A stretch of 64,000 bases of DNA from Adiantum capillus-veneris (taxonomy: Eukaryota; Streptophyta; Polypodiopsida; Polypodiales; Pteridaceae), in the NCBI GenBank assembly GCA_014529385.2, contig CM043964.1, positions 137,463,029 to 137,527,028 on the forward strand, given 5' to 3'. The notes under the pieces are model-generated. The model was not told the DNA's origin. It ran no database searches and saw only the letters and a list, made by a program, of their open reading frames with translations. The position numbers and the translations under genes were made by a program. Shown here piece after piece: positions 51,893 to 63,117 of the stretch (the first letter of the stretch is position 1; every line of letters begins with the position of its first letter).

Positions 51893-53463
51893 ATGGCCAA
51901 TTTCTCTCCTACCGAGAAATCCGATCCTTTTTACGCGGCACTTATAGCTTCAAACAGAGATCATTCGACTTCCTCTGCATCCGGAGATGCGGGAAGAGAT
52001 TGCGAAGAGGATTCACGCGAGGAGTGTGGCCCGCCTCGGCCTACTCAGACGGAGCTTGAAGAGATGGAGCGTCGGCGATTGATCGACGATGCAACAAAGA
52101 TGATGCTAAATTTTGCAAAGGACCCGAAATTTGCAAAATTTATGAGCCAGACCTCCTTCGACGAGGTGCCTTCACAGTGGCGGCAAACCACAGAACCACC
52201 CCTCAAACCAACACTGAAGAAACCTCGTACTCCAAGGATGTACATAGAGCAAGAATTAGAAGAGGTGGTTGATGCTTGAATTTCTCAACTTTTTGACGCG
52301 CAGAACAAAGCAAAAAAGCACGACAAAAAGCAAAAGAAAGGAATTGACTTCCGGGGTTATTTGGGTCGTCAGTCTACATTTGCATCGGCAAGAAAGCAGA
52401 AGAAGCGTGTTTGATTTGAAGGAGTACCCAATTCTTCTTCTTTTTCTTCTTCTAAGAGTTCTTCTAGCTCCTCTGACTCGAGCGAAGAAGACAGAAAAGG
52501 GAAAAAGCGAAGCAAAAAGCAAAGCTTCGCAAAGGACAAGAAAAAGGCAAAGAAGTCTAAATCTCGCCCAGTTGTTGACAGTTTTATAGAGGACTCGTCT
52601 TCGGTCTTCGGATAGTTCGGACTCTGACAACAGCAGCTTTTACGCAAAGAAGAAGAATTTCTATAAAGCCAACCAGTATGACTTTCTGGAAGATAAAAGC
52701 AAGAAAGTCCGAGAGTTTAAGGAAGGTGGACAGTCAATTAAATTTGACACGTTTTCTGGTTATAGAGATGCTTCGAAGGCTTTGGCTTTCATACAGCAAT
52801 TTGACATAGCTTTCTCTGGAGGGCGTTACTCAGAGCACTCCAAGATTCGAAGGGCTACCTCTTACTTCAAGGGAAATGCTCGAACTTGGTGGTCACGCTT
52901 TTATTGAACAAGACAGCGCCAGTTAAATGGCTGAAATTTAAAGGCTTTTTATTTCTTCTTGGCTGACTCGAGAGTACGAAACGCGACATACGAATTACTT
53001 GGAACCATCTTCGGATGACCAAGAAGAATACATTGGACGCATATTGCGAGAGATTCTGGAGCTCTTTTCTACCAACCTCTTCATTTAAGAAGATTTCGTT
53101 CAAAGAACAGATTGAGCAGTTTACCTTGGGACTTCCTACAGAGATCCGAGATCACTGCTTAGAGCAAAAGTCAGATTCCATTCAGGAACTAATGAGTCAT
53201 GCAAAACGGGGTTTTGCCATTCATTCAGGCAGTTTGACCTACCCCACAGATGAAATCATGACGCAAAGGACCGAACAAACTTCGGTAGAAAGAGGAAGAG
53301 CACCCCAGAAAAGAAGAAAAAGATGCACGACCCAAACTCACTCCTCGAGAGAGAGCTCTCTACATCAAAGAGGGGAAGTTCTTTGGATGCGGGGAAACTA
53401 GGCATATCTCCGCAAAGTGCCCTAAGAAGCAACCCAAAGAACAGAACAAGGATGAAGATGGCT
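51893..53463 (+). pseudogene. Element 3 gag
   Basis: Opens MANFSPTEKSDPFYAALIAS directly after the primer site (frame to 52,279). Ser-rich and Lys-rich segments follow, then in a shifted frame KFDTFSGYRDASKALAFIQQ and TSYFKGNARTWW (about 52,740-52,895), then FKEQIEQFTLGLPTEIRDHC and IQELMSHAKRGFAIHSG (53,015-53,401). The knuckle region near 53,390 (FFGCGETRHISAKCPKK-like in one frame) is damaged. It forms the particle shell in an active element. Confidence 0.8.
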
Positions 53464-53506
53464 AGAGGGTTCGAAAGCAGCTGAGGAACGTGGACGAAAA
53501 GGCAAG

Positions 53507-54019
53507 ATGAGAGCAGGACTGGTTCCAGATTGCATGGGTACTGACCCAAGCACGATTGACGAGAGTACAGAACTTTGTCGAGCATGGGGCATAGAGAAAG
53601 ACCAAGAAGCCCTGATCTTCTTTGATGGAGGAGCCAAGGCCAACTTCATTTCACCTAAATTGGCGGCGCGACTCGAGATCACACCCGATCGGATGGGACC
53701 ACTAGCAGAGGCAGTTCTAGCGGCACCCAGCAGGGAAGTAGCCATTACACCTGTCATTGGCAAACTTCGATTACATTGTCCAGGGTATTTGGGGCATGAG
53801 GACTTCTACATAATGCCCTTGGAAGGTTGTGATGTCCTCTTGGGAATTCCCTGGTACTACAAGAACAACATCATGGTCGACTATCGGGTGAGAAAAGAGA
53901 CTTTGACTACAGAGAAGGGCAAAACCATTATACTTGATGTAAAACTTAAGGGCGAGTCTGTCCCTATTGTATCGGCTTCGGCCGTTTCAAAATTAATGAA
54001 ATCCAGTCTGTTTGTTTAG
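53507..54019 (+). CDS. Element 3 protease
   Basis: 170 codons: ELCRAWGIEKDQEALIFFDG, GAKANFISPKLAARLEITPD, PVIGKLRLHCPGYLGHEDFY, MPLEGCDVLLGIPWYY and VKLKGESVPIVSASAV. The active site reads FFDGGAKANFIS, so this lineage uses D[PG]GA in place of the common D[ST]GA. It is colinear with element 1 protease. A stop at 54,017 separates it from RT. Confidence 0.88.
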   Translation: MRAGLVPDCMGTDPSTIDESTELCRAWGIEKDQEALIFFDGGAKANFISPKLAARLEITPDRMGPLAEAVLAAPSREVAITPVIGKLRLHCPGYLGHEDFYIMPLEGCDVLLGIPWYYKNNIMVDYRVRKETLTTEKGKTIILDVKLKGESVPIVSASAVSKLMKSSLFV

Positions 54020-54710
54020 TCGATCTTTTTGAGAGAGATAAATGATGAGAATAGGACAAATATGTCTGAACTTGATAAAGAACGCAAAGATATTCTCCAC
54101 ACTCATGCCGATTGCTTTTCAGAGGGCCTGCCAGGCGAGTTACCACCCGCTCGTCCTTAGGCTCATACTATTAATCAGATACCTGGAAGCACACCACCAA
54201 ACCGGCCACCTTATTGTGTGAGCCGAGCTCAAAACGAAGAAATTATGAACCACGTAAAGGACCTCTTGGAAAAGGGTCTTGTCCAGCCTAGTACTTCACC
54301 TTATTGCTCTCCAGTGTTGTTGGTTTTGAAGAAAGACGGATCTTGGAGAATGTGCATCGATTATGGCGCTCTCAACAAAATCACCATCAAGAACAGATTT
54401 CCGATTCCTAGGATCGATGATATTCTTGACCGACTACAGAGATCCTCGTGCTTTAGCAAGATCGGCTTGAAAAGCGGATATCATCAGATCCGAATCGCGT
54501 CGCGAGATGTCTAGAAGACAGCTTTTCGGACGACTTTTGGGTTATTTGAGTTTTTAGTGATGGCTTTTGGCCTAACCAATGCTCCTACGACATTTAACCG
54601 GATGATGGACAGGATTTTTTGAGAGTACAGACTATTTGTTGGTACTTTCTTTGACGACATCATTGTTTTCTCCAAGGATGAGACAAAACATAGAGAACAT
54701 CTGCTACAGG
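54020..54710 (+). pseudogene. Element 3 RT, 5' part
   Basis: [52 protein letters not shown] and FSKIGLKSGYHQIRIASRDV precede a TAG at 54,512. Then [28 protein letters not shown], a stop, and the catalytic FFDDIIVFSKDETKHREHLL. It is cut at 54,710 by the solo LTR-A and resumes at 56,154. Confidence 0.88.
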
Positions 54711-56153
54711 TGAAACCGGCCCGTAGGGCGGTAGGCTTTGGCTTTCACCCGAAATTCTTTACTTTACTTAAGACACACGGAGAGAGAGGGAGTACGTTGC
54801 AAAAGGAACATGCGATGGGAATTACCACTTAAGTACACACACGGCTCGGAAGCTAGAATGCTCCGAGCAGACGCAGACAACCTGTGGTACCCCTTTCGGT
54901 GTTCCTTTATACTTTGAGAGGGTAAATTACAAAGTAGAGTCCTGGGAATTCTTCATCTGTATCCAGCTAGATACCACCTGTTTTGGCCAAATTTCGGCAA
55001 CATAACTACCCCAAAAATTGCATGAAACCAATTCCCCAACTGGAACTCACTTCCATTGGCATAAACCCTCTGATTTCTGCCCAAAAAACAGGTTTTTGTC
55101 CTGTTTTCAGACCTAAACAGTCCCCGAACTGTCCTCTGTCAATCTGGCGCTGTTCCCAATGGTTCTGGCATCCGTATGGCTGAAAAATAGTCAAATTACA
55201 ACGCATACACAGCGTTGAAAACGCACCTATACGGTGAGGTTATGACCCTCACTGATGCCTGCTTTGGAGTAGCAATTAGCTACCCCTGTTCCTGCTCAAG
55301 AAGGCTCTTGCCTCGGCATAAAAGCATGAAACCACACAGCTATACATGAGTCAAATGAAGAGCCCTCTTGTGGGGCATCACATAACTGCACGTAGGGGAG
55401 AGAGAGAGCAGTGTCTCTAGTGTACAAGGCATCACTCCTAGCACCACACTGTACATAGAGTAGAAAGGAAGCACTCCATAGCTCTTAACCTGTGACAGGA
55501 AGTAAATGAGGCCTCTCCCAGCTTAAAATTCAGCGCCCATTTTTCTGAATGAGGCAAGTACACAGGAAAGTTCCACTTGGCACATTTACAAGCATTTGCC
55601 CGTTTCGGGTTTACCGCCTAACGACTGGTTGTCCAGTTGACTTCGCGGCAAAGTAGTAAAGTGTTCCCCTGGTTATACCGAAGGTAATGACGCGAACACA
55701 TTTCACGGCCCAAAATAGTAGTTCCCTAATTTTTAGGAGATGCTTCCGCTGGGCTCCCATTGGTCACCTGACCATCTATCCTCGTTGGGACCGCATCCAA
55801 AAGTGCAATGTGGCCCAACTGTCGGATACTTTCTATTGGTGATCCCACTTGACTTTATGCCTTTATTGAGTTCACTTCCTAGTATCCACCACCTTGCTAA
55901 GTGCGACGGGGGGACCTACATGACCTTGCACTGAGCTTAGACATCCTCTTACTATACGAATTCCAGTGCCGACCAACTTCCCGTCTGCGGGTGAAACTAC
56001 CGTTCACATTGGCCATACAATGTCCGACCATTTGCAACTTTAGAAAGAGGGTCTCAAAAATAAAACAAAAATCATTGGAAAGAAACCAACAACTAAGGTT
56101 AGCAATTGCCACGTCCTCGTGACATAGTTAACAGTTGCCACGTGCTCGTGACA
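54711..56153 (-). mobile_element. Solo LTR-A in element 3 RT, 5-bp target duplication
   Basis: 1,443 bp. ACAGG flanks both ends (54,706-54,710 and 56,154-56,158). In minus sense it begins TGTCACGAGC and ends GGCCGGTTTCA, the same ends as the 3' LTR of element 1. Its 5' terminus is duplicated over about 29 bp. The core is degraded at 54,885-54,914. Confidence 0.92.
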
Positions 56154-56565
56154 ACAGGTCTTTCAGGCATTACGAGATCACAAGTTGGTGTTTCGTGCGA
56201 AGAAAAGTGAATTTTTCCTACCTGAGATACACTTTTTGGGACACATTGTCTCAGCAGTAGGAGTGCAGATGGACCGGGCCAAGATAGAGACTATCCGTGA
56301 TTGGCCCGATTTGAAGAATGTCCATGAAGTTAGAAGCTTCTTAGGCTTGTGTTGGTACTTCAGGCGGTTCATTAGAAAGTTTGTAGAGGTTGCTTCCCCT
56401 TTGCATATTTTGACACAGAAAGGAGTCCCTTTCTCGTGGGGACCCATTAAGGTGATTGCCTTTCAGAAAGAGAAATTAACTACAGGACCACTTTTGACTT
56501 TGTCGGACTTGCAAAAGTCATTTGAAGTATATTGTGATTCTTGTGGTCGTAGTTTGGGTGCGGTC
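56154..56565 (+). pseudogene. Element 3 RT thumb and RNase H start
   Basis: VFQALRDHKLVFRAKKSEFF, LPEIHFLGHIVSAVGVQMDR, FLGLCWYFRRFIRKFVEVAS, and LQKSFEVYCDSCGRSLGAV at the start of RNase H. It ends abruptly at CGGTC (56,561-56,565) where the minus-strand LTR of element 4 begins. Confidence 0.9.
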
Positions 56566-57285
<720 letters not shown>

Positions 57286-57324
57286 TACCCCCCTCTTGAA
57301 AGCATTGTAATTGCCCTCGATTAC
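57286..57324 (-). promoter_or_regulatory. Element 4 pre-LTR hairpin and polypurine tract
   Basis: Minus sense: GTAATCG-AGGG-CAATTAC (57,324-57,307), then AATGCTTTCAAGAGGGGGGTA, then the LTR. Confidence 0.8.
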
Positions 57325-57864
57325 GCTTGCAAAACAGACAGAAGCCATAAATTGTCTTAGCAGACACTGACTGTTAGTACCGCCGCACTAGGAACACACA
57401 TCTAGCACATGTACCAAATCAACAGGACATCACTTGACATCACAGGACAAATCACATTCAACATTCATTCGGATCTCAAACCATGATTTATCGGCAATGT
57501 AATTAGCAATCGCATATAGATCCACTCAGGACCTCATAGATGCCCGATTGACTAATCCCTATTGCAACCATGTCTATCGAGATCATTCAGACCAAAATGC
57601 TGCAGTCATTTCGTCCATGAGTTCCTGCACTTAAACAAGTCAAGAACAAATCAGTTTCATATTTTCCGGAATTCCATTTCATAAAGTCATACAGCAGAAT
57701 ACTATCATCTCTCAGTATCCCTGAAAGTCAAAGAGACATTAGTGACTCTAGTATTCAAAAATCGAGGCATTTGTTGACGAAGGAGCGGAGTAACTCCCCT
57801 CTTGTGCAAACGCATTGCACAAGATCTCCGACCAAGCTGAATTCGGGGTTCCATTTGGAGTAGA
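57325..57864 (-). other. Element 4 3' untranslated region
   Basis: Non-coding DNA between the chromodomain stop and the hairpin; no gene seen. Confidence 0.65.
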
Positions 57865-58604
57865 CTATGCTAAACCAAAAGCTTCAAGGTAAAGTTTCAA
57901 AATTTGAGGAGTATCTGCTAGGTCCTCCTCCTCCATCCACTTCGCATCCAATGCAAGATAGTTCTTGAATTTAACCAAGAACCGCCTTCTCACTTTACCC
58001 TTATTCTTTCTGTCCTTATGTGCCAATATCTGTTCAGGAACAAGGATCTTCTCATTTTCTTCCACTTCGGGTTGCTCATCAGGCTCCCCATCTTCGGGCA
58101 CATCACCTTTAAAAGGTTTCAAGAGACTCGCATGAAATGCATTGTGAATCCTCCATGTGTCAGGCAGTTTCAGTCGGAAGGAGACTTCATTGATCTTTTT
58201 GGAGATCTAGAAAGGTCCGTAATATCTCATACTAAGCTTTGGAAAAAGCCTCTCCTTTCCCTTTTTCTTTCTCAAGCGTGCCTTCTCAAAACGTAAGAGC
58301 ACCCAATCATTCTCCTTCAATTTCAGATCGCGCCGATGCTGCCTTTTTCTGTCTTTCCTGAGATTTCTGCAAAGCCTCGTGGACCTTGGCAAAAGCTGTG
58401 TCCAAGTAGCGCGTGTACTCTTCAGTTTCAAAAATCTTATCTTTCGTGCTTAGGACGGGTGGAACCTTCGAAGCACCTTCAATAATCTCAAATGGCGCCT
58501 TCCCCATCGAAGAGTATACCGTGTTGTTGTAGGCAAATTCCACCAAAAAGATAAGTACATTTCCCATTGAGTCTTCTAATCAGAGATGTAAGACTTCAAT
58601 AAAC
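57865..58604 (-). pseudogene. Element 4 integrase C-terminus and chromodomain
   Basis: Three minus-strand frames in order: VEFAYNNTVYSSMGKAPFEI (58,567-58,307), KENDWVLLRFEKARLRKKKG and KERLFPKLSMRYYGPF (58,431-58,207), and the chromodomain frame 58,122-57,865 with EQILAHKDRKNKGKVRRRFL and LDAKWMEEEDL. Shifts lie between them. Confidence 0.88.
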
Positions 58605-58668
58605 CTAGTAGCACTGAATTAGCAATCTCAAATTGCCTGTCAGTCTGGGGGTGGAAAGATAACGAGAA

Positions 58669-59532
58669 CTATAACCGCGTGCCAATATTCTCCCAAATTG
58701 CCTTCCAAAACAAACTCGTGAATCTGGGGTCCTTGTCGGTGACAATCGTCTTGGGCATGCCATGTAATCTAAAAATCTGGGCCACAAACAGTCTCGCTAA
58801 GTGATTCGGCTTGACTGTTTTCTTCATTGGAATGAAATGAACCTGCTTGCTAAATCTGTCAATAACAGCCCAGATACCATCGTGGTGACCACTCTGTGTT
58901 CTCGGGAGATCAAAAATGAAATCCATTGAAATACTTTCCCAGGGGCGGGTGGGTATGGGCAAAGGCTGTAACAATCCCTGTGCTTTATGCCTGTCAAACT
59001 TGACCTTCTGGCATACAAAGCAACTGCGCACAAACTCGTCCACATCCTTCTTGAGTCTCCGCCAAAAGAAGTATCTCTCTACCCCTTTCAAGGTGGTAGC
59101 AATGCCGCGGTCACCCGTAAAAGGCGGACAGTGGCATTCGGTCATAACCTTTTCCCTCAACGGCTGTCTAACGCACAACATGGTTTTCCTCATCAAGTAG
59201 CCATCCCGAATGGAATATCCCGCTATTGTCTCCCCATCCCGTATCCGTGTAAAAATGTCTGCAAAATCCGTATCTGTGGCATACTGATCGACCATATCCT
59301 CGAAGCTCCTATGATATATCGCAGAAATAGCCAGAACCAACGGCTTCCAAGACAGAGGATCTGCCACCAAATTCTTCGTCCCTGCACATGGACAATCTAG
59401 AAGTGAAACTGTGACAAGATGTTCGCCCACCGCATCTGCTTTTCCAATAGCTGCTTCTGTGACAAGAAGTAGCGTAAACTCTGATGGTCTGTAAAGACAA
59501 TAAAATCCGCTCCAAGTAGGTAATGCCACCAC
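58669..59532 (-). CDS. Element 4 integrase ORF fragment
   Basis: 287 codons: the end of RNase H (NLVADPLSWKPL), the zinc finger ending CFVCQKVKFDRHKAQGLLQP, then the catalytic core with Asp in SISMDFIFDLPRTQSG and in TIVTDKDPRFTSLFWKAIW. The Glu region (ANSVLL context) lies just downstream at about 58,620 in another frame. Integrase inserts the cDNA; this copy is broken only by frameshift at the ends of this fragment. Confidence 0.9.
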   Translation of the reverse strand: MVALPTWSGFYCLYRPSEFTLLLVTEAAIGKADAVGEHLVTVSLLDCPCAGTKNLVADPLSWKPLVLAISAIYHRSFEDMVDQYATDTDFADIFTRIRDGETIAGYSIRDGYLMRKTMLCVRQPLREKVMTECHCPPFTGDRGIATTLKGVERYFFWRRLKKDVDEFVRSCFVCQKVKFDRHKAQGLLQPLPIPTRPWESISMDFIFDLPRTQSGHHDGIWAVIDRFSKQVHFIPMKKTVKPNHLARLFVAQIFRLHGMPKTIVTDKDPRFTSLFWKAIWENIGTRL

Positions 59533-59855
59533 TAAGTAAGAGCATGGATAACCGCCAAAAGCTCTTTTTCATAAATCTGTGCTGTCAATTCCGGCCTTGA
59601 GAACAATCGACTCTCGTAGGCAATGACATGGCCTTCTTGCATTAAGACCGCACCCAAACTACGACTACAAGCATCACAATATACTTCAAATGACTTCTGC
59701 AAGTCCAGTAAAGTCAAAACTAGTCCCGTAGTCAATTTCTCGTTAAGTGTCTGAAAGGCAGTCACCTCTGTGGGTCCCCACGAGAAAAAGACTCCTTTCT
59801 GTGTCAAGATATGCAAAGGGGAAGCAACCTCTGCAAACTTTCTAATGAATCGCAT
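59309..59855 (-). CDS. Element 4 RNase H fragment
   Basis: The frame 59,855-59,532 carries MRFIRKFAEVASPLHILTQK, then QKSFEVYCDACSRSLGAVLM and AQIYEKELLAVIHAL. The frame 59,572-59,309 overlaps in another register. RNase H continues into the 59,532 frame. A TAG just before MRFIRKFAE separates it from RT. Confidence 0.82.
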
Positions 59856-60419
59856 TTAGTAGGAACACAATCCCAAGAAGCTTTTAACTTCATGGACATT
59901 CTTCAAATCAGGCCAATCACGGATAGTCTCTATCTTGGCCGGATCCATCTGCACTCCTACTGCTGACACAATGTGTCCCAAAAAGTGTATCTCTGGTAGG
60001 AAAATTCACTTTTCTTTGCATTAATCACCAACTTGTGATCTCGTAATGCCTGAAAGACTTGAAGCATATACACTCTATGTTCTGCCTCATCCTTGGCAAA
60101 AACAATGATGTCGTCAAAGAAAGTGCCAACAAATAGTCTGTACTTCCGAAAAATCATGTCCATCATCCGGTTAAATGTCGCAGGAGCATTGGTTAGGACA
60201 GAAGGCATCACCAAAAACTCAAATAACGCAAAAGTGGTCCGAAAGGCTGTCTTGTAGACATCTCCCGACGCGATCCGATCTAATGATATCCACTTTTCAA
60301 GTCGATCCTACTAAAGCACGAGGATCCCTGAAGTCAGTCAAGTATATCATCGATTCTAGGAATCGGAAATCTGTCCTTGATGGTGATTTTGTTGAGAGCT
60401 CTATAATCGGTGCACATTC
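59856..60419 (-). pseudogene. Element 4 RT
   Basis: Minus sense: RMCTDYRAL (from 60,419), [12 protein letters not shown], a damaged DIIRSDR segment, then 60,214-59,957 with MPSVLTNAPATFNRMMDMIF, the intact catalytic FFDDIIVFAKDEAEHR, and LRDHKLVINAKKSEF. Its 5' end is cut by LTR-B at 60,420. Confidence 0.85.
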
Positions 60420-61909
60420 TATAACCGGCCCGTACAACGTAGAGGGCGGTACTATTTCATTTACCTATTAACTTTACACAGACCACAGAGAAGGAAAGAG
60501 AACACAGTTGCATCCAGCGACTAGAATGTCACTACGCACACAGGACCGACACCCTGTAGGCCCCAAAGACTGGCGCCCCTTTCGGTATTTCTTTATTCAA
60601 ATTAAGGTAGACGATCCGACCACTTAGCACAAGCTTTCACAAAGTTGTCCAAACCTGGCGAGGGCTGAAAACGCAGGTTTTCGACCGGATTTCGACAACA
60701 TAACGGCTCAAAAACCCCTGTAGGTCAAAAACACCAGTCTAGGACGGATTCCCTCGATATCTGGAAGCTTTCTGGTGAGCTGTCACAGAAATTCAGCGGG
60801 CTGTAATTCTCTGTTTTTCACTGCCAGGGGCCCAAAAGCCTGTACACGCATCCCAAGGCTCTCACGAGGCTCCCCCGATGTTCCCTTGCAGTTTAGGTGC
60901 GAAACCCTAAACCTGCAGAAAAACACAGCAGGCTATAATTCCTTGTTTCGGATCGTTTTTAGCGGAGCGAACACGCCTACGCGTGTCCCAAGGGCTCCCG
61001 CACGCAATGGGACAGTTCCCCTGTGAATTGGACGAGTTTTCACGCGAGAAAACTCTCCAAACTCGCAATCTTTCGTGATGGAACTGTGCGTACCTGTGGG
61101 GGATTAGCAATTAGCTAATCCGGTTCCTGTTCAGAAGGCTCTTGCCTTGGCAAACGCGCATAAACCCCCAGAATTGTACATAGGTCAAATGAGAAGCCCA
61201 CTAGTGGGGCATAACATATTGTACGTAGGGGAGAAAGAGAGCAGTATGTAGCGTGCGGGGCATCACTCCTGTTTCTGTACCTGTTACAATCCGCCTGAGG
61301 CTGAAAATGGCGCCCCCTTTGTTGATATGCAGCTCGTTTTTGCCTCCCAGAGTGGTAGAATCGCTCACAGGCTGACACGTCGCCCAGTTTCCGAGTTCGG
61401 GCTTTCCCTGCTAAAAATATCTCAACTGGTGCGTCAGTTGACTTGGCAGCAGAGCAATAAAATGTTCCCTTTGTCATTCCAGAGCTAATGACGCGAACAC
61501 ATTTTCCGGTCAAAAATAGCAGTTCCCTAAATTTTAGGAGATGCTTCCATGGCATCCCTATCGGTCTCCTGACCATCATTGAAGACTACCATTTGACCAA
61601 CATCTACAATGTGGGTTAATTTACTAGCCCCTTTCAACTGACAACTTGACGAGTGGCCCAAATTCCAGTTTGGCGCACACAGGCTTCCATACTCATGAGA
61701 ATTCAGTGCTAATTGGCCCGACCAGTCCCAGACTGACCGACCCAGACTCCCGCTGTGAGAAATCTATTCGGCCGCAGCCGTTTCACACTGGCCATGCAAT
61801 GTCCACTTGCACCTTTTCAAGGGTTCCGGGAAAAACAAGTAAAAATAAATAAAAATATCTTATACTTATTCACGAAAGGCAACAGGAAAAAATACACCTC
61901 CTGGTGACA
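60420..61909 (-). repeat. LTR-B, 3' LTR of element 5
   Basis: About 1,490 bp, minus sense TGTCACCAGGAGG to GGGCCGGTTATA (the terminal CA appears mutated). The core is at 60,559-60,598. It shares blocks with LTR-A (GCATCTCCTAAAA, GGGAACTGCTATTTT, TGTGTTC). A related fragment lies at 24,760-25,180. Confidence 0.8.
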
Positions 61910-61947
61910 CACCCCACCCTTGAAATACTGCAAGCGACCTCGCTTGC
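61910..61947 (-). promoter_or_regulatory. Element 5 pre-LTR hairpin and polypurine tract
   Basis: Minus sense: GCAAGCG-AGGT-CGCTTGC (61,947-61,930, perfect 7-bp stem), then AGTATTTCAAGGGTGGGGTG, then the LTR start. Confidence 0.8.
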
Positions 61948-62217
61948 ATGCCAATAATACATGCGGTATCTCCTGATATCACATATATTCTATGATGGGA
62001 ATCCGAGATATACACGCTTCCGGAAATGTAGCGTTGGACGATTAAACAATCCCACCAACCTAGCTACGACACATATATCAAGCATAGAAGTCTTCTAGTG
62101 TACTCTCAAGCACAAACTTCTCTAGCTAAATTCTGTACGGAAAGAGTAGATATGATTGCTTAACTACTCTCTTGAGCATCATGAACCATGCTCTTGCCTT
62201 GCTCCAAAAAGGCTACA
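61948..62217 (-). other. Element 5 3' untranslated region
   Basis: Non-coding DNA between the pol stop and the hairpin; no gene seen. Confidence 0.65.
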
Positions 62218-63117
62218 TCAAGTCACTGTGAGTTCCATCTGAAAGGCTTCAAGATACAATTGCAATAGCTGAGGTGAATCAACCAATTCAGACTCTTCCA
62301 TCCATTTGGCATCTAACGATGGATAATTCTTGAACTTCACCAAATAGCGTCTTCCAACTTTTCCTCTAACCTTTCTTTCTTTATGTGCCAATATCTGTTC
62401 ACGAACAAGGATTTCATCCAATTCTTCCACTTCGGGTTGTTCCTCATCAAGCATATTCTCTGGCACATCACCAACAAAGGGCCTTAGAAGGCTGACATGA
62501 AAAGCATTATGTATTTTCCAGCCTTCTGGTAGCTTTAACCTGTAAGCTACATCGCTGATCTTTTCTGAAATCTGAAAAGGACCATAATATCGCATACTGA
62601 GCTTAGGAAACAAGCGTTCCTTGCCTTTCCTTTTCCTTAACCTGGCCTTTTCAAAGCGCAAAAGTACCCAATCACCAAGTGAAAATACAAGTTCACGACG
62701 ATGACGATCAGCAGCTTTCTTTTGCTTAGCCCAAGTCTTCTCAAGAGCAATCTTTATCTCCCTGTATGTTTCATCCATATCTTGCACATACTTGTCTGCC
62801 TCAAATATCTTGTCCTTAGTCTGCAAAATGGGCGGGACTTTCTTCCCTCCTTTCACTATCTCAAATGGTGCCTTACCTGTTGACGTATGCAAGGTATTAT
62901 TGTAAGCATATTCAACCAATGGAAGATGGTGTTCCCAAGTTGCCTTGTGCTCTAACACATAACATTTGAGCAGGTCCAAGACAGTAGAATTTGCCTCTTC
63001 TGACTGTCCATTATTTTGCGGATGAAACGAAGAAGAGAACTTGAGCGTAGTGCCCTTCCCATGGCCTATCAGGGATCGGCAATGGCTGCAACAATCCCGG
63101 TTGCTTTTGTCTGTCAA
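62218..63117 (-). CDS. Element 5 integrase end and chromodomain
   Basis: 299 codons. The first roughly 26 residues are out-of-frame read-through. The integrase resumes at GTTLKFSSSFHPQNNGQSEE, which holds the catalytic Glu. It then runs through LVEYAYNNTLHTSTGKAPFE and DWVLLRFEKARLRKRKGKER to the chromodomain (LAHKERKVRGKVGRRYLVKF, then DAKWMEESEL). The core with both Asp residues is deleted upstream, at 63,051-63,066. Confidence 0.9.
   Translation of the reverse strand: MTDKSNRDCCSHCRSLIGHGKGTTLKFSSSFHPQNNGQSEEANSTVLDLLKCYVLEHKATWEHHLPLVEYAYNNTLHTSTGKAPFEIVKGGKKVPPILQTKDKIFEADKYVQDMDETYREIKIALEKTWAKQKKAADRHRRELVFSLGDWVLLRFEKARLRKRKGKERLFPKLSMRYYGPFQISEKISDVAYRLKLPEGWKIHNAFHVSLLRPFVGDVPENMLDEEQPEVEELDEILVREQILAHKERKVRGKVGRRYLVKFKNYPSLDAKWMEESELVDSPQLLQLYLEAFQMELTVT

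Larger units (their letters stand above)
51286..56565 (+). mobile_element. Element 3: Ty3/gypsy retrotransposon inserted in hAT
   Basis: 5' LTR, primer site, gag, protease and RT in plus orientation. RT is interrupted by a solo LTR (54,711-56,153) and the RNase H start by element 4 (from 56,566). Its 3' half is not in the window. Frames contain shifts and stops. Confidence 0.88.
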
